Under the pieces are notes generated by a model, which did not search any database, was not told the DNA's origin, and saw only the letters and a program-made list of their open reading frames with translations. DNA of 12,632 nt from Syntrophomonadaceae bacterium (GTDB lineage Bacteria; Bacillota; Syntrophomonadia; Syntrophomonadales; Syntrophomonadaceae). The stretch covers positions 1-12,632 of the forward strand of contig JAQUGU010000025.1 of NCBI GenBank assembly GCA_028683995.1, in the 5' to 3' direction. The position numbers and the translations under genes were made by a program. This document shows, one piece after another, positions 7,037 through 12,632 of the stretch (position 1 is the stretch's first letter; each line of letters opens with the position of its first letter).

Positions 7037-7070
7037 GAGGAGTCGGCGCTTTTCGCTTCGCTAACTCCTC
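7037..7070. other. Hairpin downstream of murI
   Basis: GAGGAGT (7037-7043) and ACTCCTC (7064-7070) are perfect inverted copies around 20 bases that can pair further (GCG/CGC). It lies 44 bases past the murI stop. No T run follows on either strand, so termination efficiency is doubtful. The AT-rich 6965-7030 segment between it and gdhA is where a gdh promoter would be expected; I see only a TATAAA-like -10 without a good -35. Confidence 0.45.
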
Positions 7071-7113
7071 CCACCCTTTAAGAAAACTATTTTATCTATT
7101 CCGCCGCTATTGA

Positions 7114-7971
7114 TTAGCTGCCGGGTTCGTACATGGCGGCTTCCTCAATTTCGAAACCCTCTACCGCCTGCCCTACCAGGCATTCTTCAACCTCAGCCAG
7201 GGGCTGTCCTAAGAGCAAGCTGCCTACCTCTCTAAATGTATCCGGGTATTTGCTGACAATAAATTGATGATTGATATCACCGGCATTCTGGTTTAAGCTG
7301 TTTTCCCGCGTTAGAACTTCCTTTAATAGCTTAGCTGTTTCTTCCGCGGGATCCACAATCGCCACATTTTCCCCCAAAATTCGGGTAATTATATGACGTA
7401 CATAGGGGAAGTGGGTACAGCCCAGGACCAGGGTGTCAATTCCGGCAGCCTTAAGCGGCTCCAGATACTGTTCCACTACCAGGGCAGTTTCATCGGTATC
7501 CAGTTTGCCCAGCTCAATCAGCGGTGGCAGCATTGGGCAACCTTGACCAAAAACACGGATGGCGGGGTCCAGTTCGGCAAAAATGCGAGCATGGGCCTGA
7601 CTTTCAATCGTGCCATTGGTGCCAATTAACCCTACCCGCTGGTTGCGGGTCACTGCACAGGCCGATTTTACCCCTGGTTCAATTACCCCGATCACCGGTA
7701 TGTCAAATTGTTGCAATGCAGCTTCATAACCGGCTGCGGTAGCGGTATTACAAGCGATGACCAGGGCTTTGGCTCCACGCTCCACTAGAAATTCCAGACT
7801 CTCCAGCACCAGTTTCTCAGCTACTGGACCAGGCAGGGCACCATACGGCTGCCGAGCCCGGTCGGCAAAGTAGACGATTCTTTCCTGGGGCAGCAAGCGG
7901 AATATCCAACTTACCACGCTCAGACCGCCAACTCCCGTATCAAAAACACCAATCGGATAATTCGAATCCAC
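7114..7971 (-). CDS. murI: Glutamate racemase
   Basis: 285 residues. Cofactor-independent racemase that converts L-glutamate to the D-glutamate needed for peptidoglycan. Visible motifs: FDTGVGGLSV (10-19), QPYG (41-44), the first catalytic cysteine Cys74 in CNTATA, IGTNGTI (116-122), and the second catalytic cysteine Cys185 in GCTHFP. The start is GTG at 7971 with GGAGG eight bases upstream. It lies 31 bases after the TAXI binding-protein gene, with which it is probably cotranscribed, and about 190 bases before gdhA. This location is unusual for a cell-wall gene and puts the racemase between a possible glutamate transporter and glutamate oxidation genes. It is distinguished from aspartate racemase by the GCTHFP context. 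Confidence 0.95.
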   Translation of the reverse strand: MDSNYPIGVFDTGVGGLSVVSWIFRLLPQERIVYFADRARQPYGALPGPVAEKLVLESLEFLVERGAKALVIACNTATAAGYEAALQQFDIPVIGVIEPGVKSACAVTRNQRVGLIGTNGTIESQAHARIFAELDPAIRVFGQGCPMLPPLIELGKLDTDETALVVEQYLEPLKAAGIDTLVLGCTHFPYVRHIITRILGENVAIVDPAEETAKLLKEVLTRENSLNQNAGDINHQFIVSKYPDTFREVGSLLLGQPLAEVEECLVGQAVEGFEIEEAAMYEPGS

Positions 7972-8002
7972 GAATACTACCTCCTAAGTCGACACCTTGA
8001 CC

Positions 8003-9004
8003 TTATTTCACAGCGCCCTGTTCCTGGTAATACTTCAAAGCACCGGGATGGATTGGGATGGAGAAGCCGTCGGTGGCACTCTTCAGATTAATGGTATTAC
8101 CTTTGTCATGAACTTTTACCACATCGGCTTTTTTCTCAAACATGGTTTTAATCATGTTGTAAACCACCTCGTCCGGCAGTTCTGCCCTTACGCAGATAGT
8201 AGCCAGCGAACCGGTGGTAGTAATGTCTTCATCAATGCCTTTGTAGGTTCCCTTGGCAATGGTAGCGACATCAGAGAAGTACGGATATTTCTCTTTAACT
8301 TTCTTTATATTCTCGGGATCGACTGACAAGATTTTCACTTGATGCTGGGTGCTAATATCAATAATGGAAGAGTTAGGTGCACCAGCGTCAACTAAAACTG
8401 CGTCAACCTGGTCATCTTTGAGCAGGTCCATGGCTGGTCCATAAGCCAAATATTGCGGTTTGATGTCGCTCATGCTCAAACCATAGGACTCTAATATTAC
8501 TTGCAAAGCTAAGGGACTGGAACTGCCTTGAATCCCAACCGCAACTTTTTTGCCCTTTAAATCGGTATATTTAGTAATACCGGATTTAACTTTGACTACG
8601 GTTTGAACAGTATTGGGGTACAGGGAAATAAGTCCGCGTACATTTTCAATCTTTTTGTCCTTAAATGCTTCTTTGCCGGTATAAGCCCAATCAGCAATCA
8701 GGGATTCAACAAATCCAACGTCGGTTTGTCCAGAACCCATCATGCGCACATTCTCAATAGAGCCTCCAGTGGCTTCGGCAGTCACATTCAAACCAATTCC
8801 GGCATTAGTCCATACATTGGCAATGGCTACCCCCAGTGGGTAATAGGTTCCACTCTGAGCACCGGTTGAAAATGAAGCATTGGTAACTTTTGCTGCCGGC
8901 GCTTTATCATCTGGGGCTTTCTCTCCGCAGCCGGCGATCATGCCGATACTAAAAAGCATAACAAATATTAAGACATAACTACTCAGTCGGGTATACTTTT
9001 TCAT
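8003..9004 (-). CDS. TAXI-family TRAP transporter substrate-binding lipoprotein
   Basis: 333 residues. Extracytoplasmic binding protein of a TRAP (secondary, ion-driven) transporter of the TAXI class. It starts with a lipoprotein signal peptide: Lys-rich start, hydrophobic core 10-22, lipobox IAGC with Cys26. The mature domain begins with FSTGAQSGTYYPLG, then ATGGSIENVRMMGSGQTDVGF, GKKVAVGIQGSSS and DAVLVDAG, all TAXI hallmarks. AAGGAGG lies seven bases before the ATG at 9004. A known TAXI protein from Thermus binds glutamate/glutamine. With murI and gdhA next door that ligand is a reasonable guess, but ligand cannot be read from sequence. The permease upstream is truncated, so the protein may have lost its partner. 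Confidence 0.93.
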   Translation of the reverse strand: MKKYTRLSSYVLIFVMLFSIGMIAGCGEKAPDDKAPAAKVTNASFSTGAQSGTYYPLGVAIANVWTNAGIGLNVTAEATGGSIENVRMMGSGQTDVGFVESLIADWAYTGKEAFKDKKIENVRGLISLYPNTVQTVVKVKSGITKYTDLKGKKVAVGIQGSSSPLALQVILESYGLSMSDIKPQYLAYGPAMDLLKDDQVDAVLVDAGAPNSSIIDISTQHQVKILSVDPENIKKVKEKYPYFSDVATIAKGTYKGIDEDITTTGSLATICVRAELPDEVVYNMIKTMFEKKADVVKVHDKGNTINLKSATDGFSIPIHPGALKYYQEQGAVK

Positions 9005-9046
9005 TCAACTACCTCCTTCTTATTCCTGTTTCACTATTCAAGCTGA

Positions 9047-9083
9047 TCAGGTAAAATCCGCTGTTGGCACGATCACCTCCTTT
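9047..9083 (-). promoter_or_regulatory. Extended Shine-Dalgarno site followed by a 7-codon open frame
   Basis: AAAGGAGGTGATC (9083-9071) is complementary to the 16S rRNA 3' end over 13 bases, far longer than the other sites in this window. It is followed directly by GTG (9070) and a seven-residue frame, Met-Pro-Thr-Ala-Asp-Phe-Thr, ending in TGA at 9047. The binding-protein gene starts 42 bases later with its own ribosome-binding site. It could be a leader peptide, a translational coupling device between permease and binding protein, or a leftover of a lost gene start. Confidence 0.4.
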
Positions 9084-9121
9084 TTTCAGCTTATTAAAGG
9101 TACTCGGCTAAACTTCAATTA

Positions 9122-9694
9122 TTAAACGGCCACATTTTTCGCCCGGTTAGAAAAACGCTGCGTCAAATAAATGCCCAACAATAGACAGAAACCCAGTCCA
9201 CTGGTGAGGTATTCCGGGTAAATCAACATAGCGGCACTCGCCACCAGCAGTAAACGTACGAATACATTACACGGCAAGCGAAAATATCCCGACCAGGCCG
9301 CACTCATTGCAACCACTCCCAGCATGGCCGATGCCATAGTAAGACCCACAACTAAAGTTGGACCCTGGCCTAAGAGGGCTGGGAAGTATATATATATAAA
9401 GAGGAAGGGAATAAGGTAAGCCACCATAACATTCTTGGAGGCAATGAATGCGGTTTTCATTGGATCCGATTTGGCAATACCTGCCGCCGTATAAGCCGCC
9501 AGGGCTACTGGTGGAGTAATATCAGCAAAAACGCCGAAGTAAAACACGAAAAGATGGGCGCTTAGCACGGGAATGCCCAGAGCTACCAGAGCCGGCGCGG
9601 CTACCGAAGCCTGAACAATATAGTTGGCCGTGGTAGGTAGGGCCATTCCTAAAATTATGCCTGAAAAAGCGGTCAGTACCCCTGGTGCCTGACA
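9122..9694 (-). pseudogene. TRAP transporter permease (4TM/12TM fusion type), C-terminal fragment
   Basis: About 190 residues matching only the C-terminal third of fused TRAP permeases, which are usually more than 600 residues long. The family block ILGMALPTTANYI is followed by HLFVFYFGVFADITPPVA, then AAGIAKSDPMKTAF, and about five hydrophobic segments remain. Family similarity begins at the GVLT residues encoded near 9683. Upstream, the frame continues into unrelated codons to a stop at 9758-9760, and no good ribosome-binding site precedes the possible TTG at 9706. The break coincides with the palindrome at 9683-9697. A functional transporter cannot be made from this fragment, so the adjoining binding protein is probably orphaned. 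Confidence 0.85.
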
Positions 9695-9697
9695 CCA
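9683..9697. repeat. GGTG...CACC palindrome at the permease truncation point
   Basis: TGGTGCCTGACACCA is a near-perfect palindrome (TGGTG/CACCA arms) at the point where TRAP homology stops. I recall very similar short palindromes dispersed in bacterial genomes and linked to REP-associated tyrosine transposases. Only one copy is visible in this window. Confidence 0.45.
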
Positions 9698-9893
9698 ACT
9701 TATCAACTTATTGCGCTGGGTTATATGACTCCGGTAGAATTCTACAAGGGCTGCACTCTACAGTCTGCTGCGTAACCGTGTTGACAAAACGGCGTGCATT
9801 ACAATGAGCCGAGCCTTATGTTTTGATATGGGAAAAACTCAGATTTTATCTTCCAAGCACTGACGTCATTTCCTGCGTGTGCTCTCAAAATAA

Positions 9894-9902
9894 TGATATA
9901 AT
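9894..9902 (+). promoter_or_regulatory. Extended -10 promoter for the toxin-antitoxin pair
   Basis: TGATATAAT provides a perfect TATAAT (9897-9902) with the TG of an extended -10. No good -35 is seen 17 bases upstream. Transcription would begin near 9909 and leave a 27-base leader before the antitoxin ATG at 9936. Confidence 0.5.
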
Positions 9903-9935
9903 TTAGATGTGAATAATGATATTGGGGGTGAATTA

Positions 9936-10208
9936 ATGCCTAAAATTAGACCGATTTCTGATTTGAGAAATAATGCTAATGAAATATCGGAATTCTGCCG
10001 TAATGCTCGTGAACCTGTGTTTATTACCAAAAACGGTATTGGAGACATGGTTGTAATGAGTATTGAAGTATATGAACGTCAGCAGGCCCTTGTTGAATTG
10101 TATGTGAAACTTTCTGAAGCGGAAGAAGAGCTTGCAAACGGTGAAGAGGGCGAGGATTTTTTTGATGTTGCAAAGCGACTGAGGGAGCATGTCTATGGAA
10201 GAGTATAA
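9936..10208 (+). CDS. Phd/YefM-family antitoxin
   Basis: 90 residues. The N-terminal half (MPKIRPISDLRNNANEI, then PVFITKNGIGDMVVMSIEVYERQQA) is typical of Phd/YefM antitoxins, which bind operator DNA and, through the C-terminal tail, neutralise a RelE/ParE-type toxin. The C-terminal half is acidic (AEEELANGEEGEDF), as expected for the toxin-binding tail. The frame also contains a GTG at 9909, but GGGGGTG lies five bases before the ATG at 9936, which I choose. The stop overlaps the toxin gene by 14 bases. It is the only clearly intact plus-strand gene and lies among broken genes. The toxin next to it is truncated, so the antitoxin may now be a solitary survivor. Confidence 0.88.
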   Translation: MPKIRPISDLRNNANEISEFCRNAREPVFITKNGIGDMVVMSIEVYERQQALVELYVKLSEAEEELANGEEGEDFFDVAKRLREHVYGRV

Positions 10209-10368
10209 AATAATAATAGCTTCTGTAGCAAAGAGAGATCTGGGTGATGTTGTTGAATACCTCAACACACTGTCTCCCGAAGTGGCTCTCCGGCAATATG
10301 ACAATATCATTGAAAAAATAGTTAGCCTTTCCCAGATGCCAGAACGATGTCCGTTTTTTCGGCTTTAA
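10195..10368 (+). pseudogene. RelE/ParE-family toxin, truncated
   Basis: 57 codons from the ATG at 10195, overlapping the antitoxin end. The sequence has the family start (EEYKIIIASVAKRDLGDVVEYL), the helix ALRQYDNIIEKIVSLSQ and the MPERCP turn. Then it breaks off and meets a stop at 10366-10368. Family members usually have about 90-100 residues. The missing C-terminal strands hold the core beta-sheet and the residues for RNA cleavage or gyrase inhibition, so it is very likely inactive. The break at about 10350 is exactly where the opposite-strand regulator fragment begins, pointing to one recombination event. Confidence 0.82.
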
Positions 10369-10910
10369 CGCCGAACCATTCGAAGTACGACTGGCTGGCG
10401 CTCAAGATTTTGCCAAAACTATCAATGAACAGAATCGCCCCACTATGCTTACTTTCTAAAATTTGAACAAATAGTTGATTCTTCATTTGCAGTTCTATTT
10501 CTTTGCGGTAACCAATTATCTCAGTGCGGCGTGCTCTTTGATACAAGCATAAATACTGCAAGATTTCTTCAGAAAACTTTTCTACAGGTATAAAGGCCAT
10601 AAAATAAACATCCCCAATGAAATCATGAGACAAATAACTAAAAGTAACAAAAGACTTTAGAACATCGAGGTAATGTTCATCTCCAAAGACCCAATATTCC
10701 TCTTTAGGGTGTGTAATTAGGGCTAAAGCGGTGGTCCCCATATATTGCGGTGGTCCCCATATATGATTCGGTTAAGCAACTCCCTATACCGATGTTTATT
10801 GCATTCAATTCCTTGAGTAATTCCGGATTGCCTCTCTGAGAAAATAACATTCCGTCATCATAAGCCCAAAATGCCGCCGCTCCATATGAAGTCAAAGTAT
10901 CAAAAATTCT
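10350..10910 (-). pseudogene. Sigma-54-dependent activator fragment (GAF and PAS part), frameshifted
   Basis: Minus-strand remnant resembling the sensory half of AcoR-type sigma-54 activators. The upstream frame reads SYGAAAFWAYDDGMLF, then GNPELLKELNAINIGIGSCL and TESYMGTTA. After a 19-bp tandem duplication the frame shifts and continues with LALITHPKEEYWVFGDEHYL, completing a GAF domain, then ILFIDSFGKILSASQSYFEWFGV, a PAS start. Removing one copy of the duplication restores one frame. Similarity ends at about 10350, where the toxin sequence begins, and starts abruptly at about 10910 beside a strong hairpin after an in-frame stop. The AAA+ and DNA-binding domains are absent. It is a dead gene truncated at both ends. 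Confidence 0.78.
10728..10764. repeat. 19-bp tandem duplication that shifts the reading frame
   Basis: GCGGTGGTCCCCATATAT occurs at 10728-10745 and again at 10747-10764, a period of 19 bases. Because 19 is not a multiple of three, the activator fragment is frameshifted exactly here. Confidence 0.9.
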
Positions 10911-10952
10911 TTAGCTTAGGTGTTACTTTAAATAAAGTGGCACCTAGCTAAA
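10910..10952. repeat. Long imperfect hairpin at the edge of the regulator fragment
   Basis: TTTAGCTTAGGTG (10910-10922) pairs with CACCTAGCTAAA (10941-10952) with one bulged T. Inside, ACTTT and AAAGT pair around AAAT, so nearly the whole 43 bases fold. On the minus strand GAATTTTTG follows, so it could act as a terminator. It could also be the end of a mobile element. Confidence 0.55.
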
Positions 10953-11008
10953 TATCTTTAAACAAAACAATACTCTTAATATTAATATTATAGGAACGTG
11001 AAAAAATA

Positions 11009-11140
11009 ATGAGATTAAAATTTGAAACCAAACTTTATATATTGTGGATTATCTTTGAATCACTAATGATTGTGTCATTATTACTTACAAGAGATTTAGC
11101 TTTAAAAATATTATTAGTGGAGTTGTCAAATCCAGTTTAG
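11009..11140 (+). CDS. Small hydrophobic open frame, unrecognised
   Basis: 43 codons from ATG at 11009 to TAG at 11138-11140. The protein begins MRLKFETKLYILWIIF and has a single strongly hydrophobic stretch at about 9-26, so it could be a small membrane peptide or the cut N-terminus of a membrane protein. The ribosome-binding site is poor (AGGA, 12 bases upstream). The stretch is much richer in A/T than its neighbours. I do not recognise it and it may not be expressed. Confidence 0.25.
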   Translation: MRLKFETKLYILWIIFESLMIVSLLLTRDLALKILLVELSNPV

Positions 11141-11188
11141 TGCTTAAACTCGTAAAAATAGCAAATCAGAATTCTATGTGAATATATT

Positions 11189-11397
11189 GGCGCGTTGGAG
11201 CCAGCTGTTGTTCCTGGTGATCTCCAGAGGGAAATCTCCAAGGCCTATTGAAATACGGCAAATCCAGCGGACTTTACAGACGGGGTCCTGCATGTGGTAC
11301 ACTGGGCATCCCGATGGAGGATTCATTTTGTGCTTGTTCCTAGTCTACTCCATCGGTAGATTTTATTACCCACATGCGGGGTGGATGTCAAGTCCGC
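11189..11397. other. Structured non-coding segment with nested inverted repeats
   Basis: First hairpin (11189-11245): GGC/GCC outside, TTGGAG (11195-11200) with CTCCAA (11236-11241), and CCAG/CTGG inside. Second, larger hairpin (11267-11397): three nested perfect 8-bp helices, GCGGACTT/AAGTCCGC (11267-11274, 11390-11397), GCATGTGG/CCACATGC (11290-11297, 11370-11377) and CGATGGAG/CTCCATCG (11312-11319, 11348-11355), with a 28-base terminal loop. A plus-strand open frame of 100 codons covers 11178-11480, but it has no ribosome-binding site and no family look. I recognise neither an RNA family nor a transposon end, and the strand is unknown. Confidence 0.5.
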
Positions 11398-11501
11398 GAT
11401 CATTAGCAGTAGAGTTATATGGGTTGACGACTCCCTTTTTACAAACCATACATCAAGTGGCTCACCTGTGTATCAGTTAACAGGCCGGGAGTCTCTTACT
11501 T

Positions 11502-12371
11502 TTATGCCACCTGCGGTAACCGTTGCTGATAATATAAGGAACGCTTGACCAGTGGTGGATAACCTTCATTAGGAGTATAAATCCTTCTTCGGTTATAGTA
11601 GATTTCTATAAACCTAAATACCAGGCTTTTAACGGTGGCCATACGCATGGTTTCGGTTTTCAACTTATAGATACATTCTTTCTTTAATGTAGCAAAGAAC
11701 GACTCCATCCGGGCATTATCATAGCATCTACCAGTGGCACTCATACTCTGGGTTACACCATACCTGGCTAATGTATCACGGTATAGCTTGCTTGTATATT
11801 GACTGCCTCTGTCACTATGGAAGATCATACCATAAGCTTGATGTTTGTTAGTTGCTGAGGTGAAAGCATCCACACAAAGCTCTGCTCTCATATTATCTGC
11901 CATTTGCAATCCAACAATGGCTCCATCAAAACAATCCAATACACCAGCTACATAGAGCTTACCGCCAGCTGTCGGGATCTCTGTAATATCCCCCAGCCAT
12001 TTCTGGTTGGGAGCTTCAGCGCTGAAATCTTGTTGAATCAGATTGGCACTTGCTTGTGCTGCCGGGTCTACCTTGGTTATTCCTCGAGGACGCCAAGTCT
12101 TTTTCAGCATTAGTTTATGGGTTTTGCACAGCTTAAGAATCACATAGTAACTACCTGTATAACCCTGATTTAATTGTAAATCCAAATAGATCCGATAGGC
12201 TCCATAGTCAGGGTTATCTGCACGAATCTGACGAATCTTAGCCAAAAGCTCCTCATATTTATATGGACGGGATTGCCTTCTTAACCACTTGTAATACCCG
12301 GCTTCACTAATATTTAACACCTTGCACATATTTTTTATGCTGTGCTTGGCTTTATCTTGGTTTTTGTGCAT
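11502..12371 (-). CDS. IS3-family transposase, OrfB (DDE integrase domain)
   Basis: Catalytic part of an IS3 transposase, full length at 289 residues from the ATG at 12371. The N-terminal region has the HTH_21-type segment (NISEAGYYKW, then NPDYGAYRIY). The rve integrase core carries Asp128 in GDITEIPT, Asp187 in HSDRGSQYTS and Glu223 in ARMESFFATLKKE, giving the expected DD(35)E spacing. The C-terminal YYNRRRIYTPNEGYPP is also typical. No stop or frameshift is visible. The ATG lacks a ribosome-binding site. The frame is open upstream through the end of orfA in the -1 phase, so the active enzyme is probably the OrfAB fusion made by frameshifting. Confidence 0.93.
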   Translation of the reverse strand: MHKNQDKAKHSIKNMCKVLNISEAGYYKWLRRQSRPYKYEELLAKIRQIRADNPDYGAYRIYLDLQLNQGYTGSYYVILKLCKTHKLMLKKTWRPRGITKVDPAAQASANLIQQDFSAEAPNQKWLGDITEIPTAGGKLYVAGVLDCFDGAIVGLQMADNMRAELCVDAFTSATNKHQAYGMIFHSDRGSQYTSKLYRDTLARYGVTQSMSATGRCYDNARMESFFATLKKECIYKLKTETMRMATVKSLVFRFIEIYYNRRRIYTPNEGYPPLVKRSLYYQQRLPQVA

Positions 12372-12400
12372 CCATATCCACTGAAACAGTTCTCGTGCAG

Positions 12401-12632
12401 CTACTTCTTTTGGCTTTGTGCGAAAAAAGCTAAAGCTTTCTTTAAAATATCATTGGCAGTCTCCAGTTCTTTGACCTTTTTTTGCATTACCCTAATTTCA
12501 GCTGTTTTAGGGTCCATTCGCTTGTTTCCGCTACCTACAAAAGCTATCTCTCCATGCTGCTTTATTCGGCTTCTCAACGTATACAACGTGGTCACGGGTA
12601 TTCCCAACTGTTCAGAAGCTGCCTTATTTCCT
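12401..12632 (-). CDS. IS3-family transposase OrfA, 5' end missing (partial)
   Basis: 77 codons are visible. The frame is open through the window edge and reads GNKAASEQLGIPVTTLYTLR at its start, so the TTG at 12607 is not the true start. The helix-turn-helix binds the terminal repeats in this family. It continues with HGEIAFVGSGNKR and a leucine-rich segment, VKELETANDILKKALAFF, that acts in multimerisation. The stop is TAG at 12401-12403. It overlaps the upstream extension of orfB in the -1 phase. Confidence 0.9.
   Translation of the reverse strand, partial: GNKAASEQLGIPVTTLYTLRSRIKQHGEIAFVGSGNKRMDPKTAEIRVMQKKVKELETANDILKKALAFFAQSQKK
12422..12428 (-). promoter_or_regulatory. Probable -1 programmed frameshift heptamer in the IS3 element
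   Basis: On the minus strand the orfA codons GCT TTT TTC contain T TTT TTC, a classical X-XXY-YYZ slippery heptamer. A one-base backward slip continues with CGC ACA AAG CCA, which leads in frame to the orfB ATG at 12371. This is the standard way IS3 elements make the OrfAB transposase; A-type heptamers are commoner. Confidence 0.7.

Larger units (their letters stand above)
11425..12632 (-). mobile_element. IS3-family insertion sequence (right part; continues beyond the window)
   Basis: The element contains orfB and the 3' part of orfA. The orfB-side end is guessed at 11425, where the plus strand reads TGACGACTCCC, because IS3-family ends begin with TG and the stretch looks like a terminal repeat. 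The other end is outside the window, so neither inverted repeat nor target duplication can be confirmed. GACTCCC (11429-11435) also pairs with GGGAGTC (11487-11493), making a hairpin after the orfB stop. An inner ATACA/TGTAT and GTG/CAC stem lies within it. Confidence 0.7.

Noticed and set aside
9734..9745. Perfect palindrome GTAGAATTCTAC
   Set aside because: Twelve bases, single copy, centred on a GAATTC site; no operator context or gene that would use it is apparent.
9781..9806. TTGACA followed by TACAAT on the plus strand as a promoter
   Set aside because: The spacing is only 13 bases, too short for a sigma-70-type promoter; the extended -10 at 9894 is closer to the antitoxin gene.
9933..10310. 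Minus-strand open frames opposite the toxin-antitoxin pair
   Set aside because: Antisense to a recognisable Phd/YefM and RelE/ParE pair; low-complexity residues and no ribosome-binding site.
11178..11480. Plus-strand open frame of 100 codons
   Set aside because: No ribosome-binding site, no family resemblance, and it runs through nested inverted repeats that explain the sequence better; other frames there are equally unconvincing.

Overview
The window reads as a chromosomal segment of an anaerobic Firmicute, most likely a Clostridia member of the Peptococcaceae/Desulfotomaculum type (inference). The clues are purine-rich Shine-Dalgarno sites with frequent GTG and TTG starts, class II cyclic-di-GMP riboswitches, a SipW-type signal peptidase, a ferredoxin-linked 2-oxoacid oxidoreductase, a TAXI-type TRAP transporter and a sigma-54 regulator remnant.

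Layout. (1) Positions 1-1190, minus strand: a promoter feeds two tandem c-di-GMP-II riboswitches. Each carries its own intrinsic terminator overlapping the 3' strand of aptamer stem P1. Next come a SipW-like signal peptidase and the first five codons of a further gene that leaves the window. This is the most interesting regulatory system here: two serial ON-type switches controlling a secretion module. (2) Positions 1364-6922, minus strand: gdhA, korA, korB, korC and a GltD-like flavoprotein with a C-terminal 2x[4Fe-4S] domain, closed by a strong terminator. (3) Positions 7114-9706, minus strand: the 3' remnant of a TRAP permease, a TAXI substrate-binding lipoprotein and the glutamate racemase murI. 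(4) Positions 9700-11190: a junkyard of broken genes. It holds an intact Phd/YefM antitoxin with a truncated RelE/ParE toxin on the plus strand, and a doubly truncated, frameshifted sigma-54 activator fragment on the minus strand. (5) Positions 11189-11397: an unassigned segment with several nested perfect inverted repeats. (6) From about 11425 to the window end: an IS3-family insertion sequence, minus strand, with a probable -1 frameshift site and the 5' end of orfA cut off by the window.

How the genes fit together. The metabolic block has a glutamate theme. Glutamate dehydrogenase makes 2-oxoglutarate. KorABC oxidises it to succinyl-CoA, with electrons going to ferredoxin. The GltD-like protein can link ferredoxin-type clusters, FAD and NAD(P)H. 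Upstream lie glutamate racemase and a TAXI binding protein, a class with a known glutamate/glutamine-binding member. The permease of that transporter has lost its N-terminal two thirds, at a GGTG...CACC palindrome, so import through this locus is probably broken unless another permease serves the binding protein. All functional statements are inferred from sequence motifs; no search was run.
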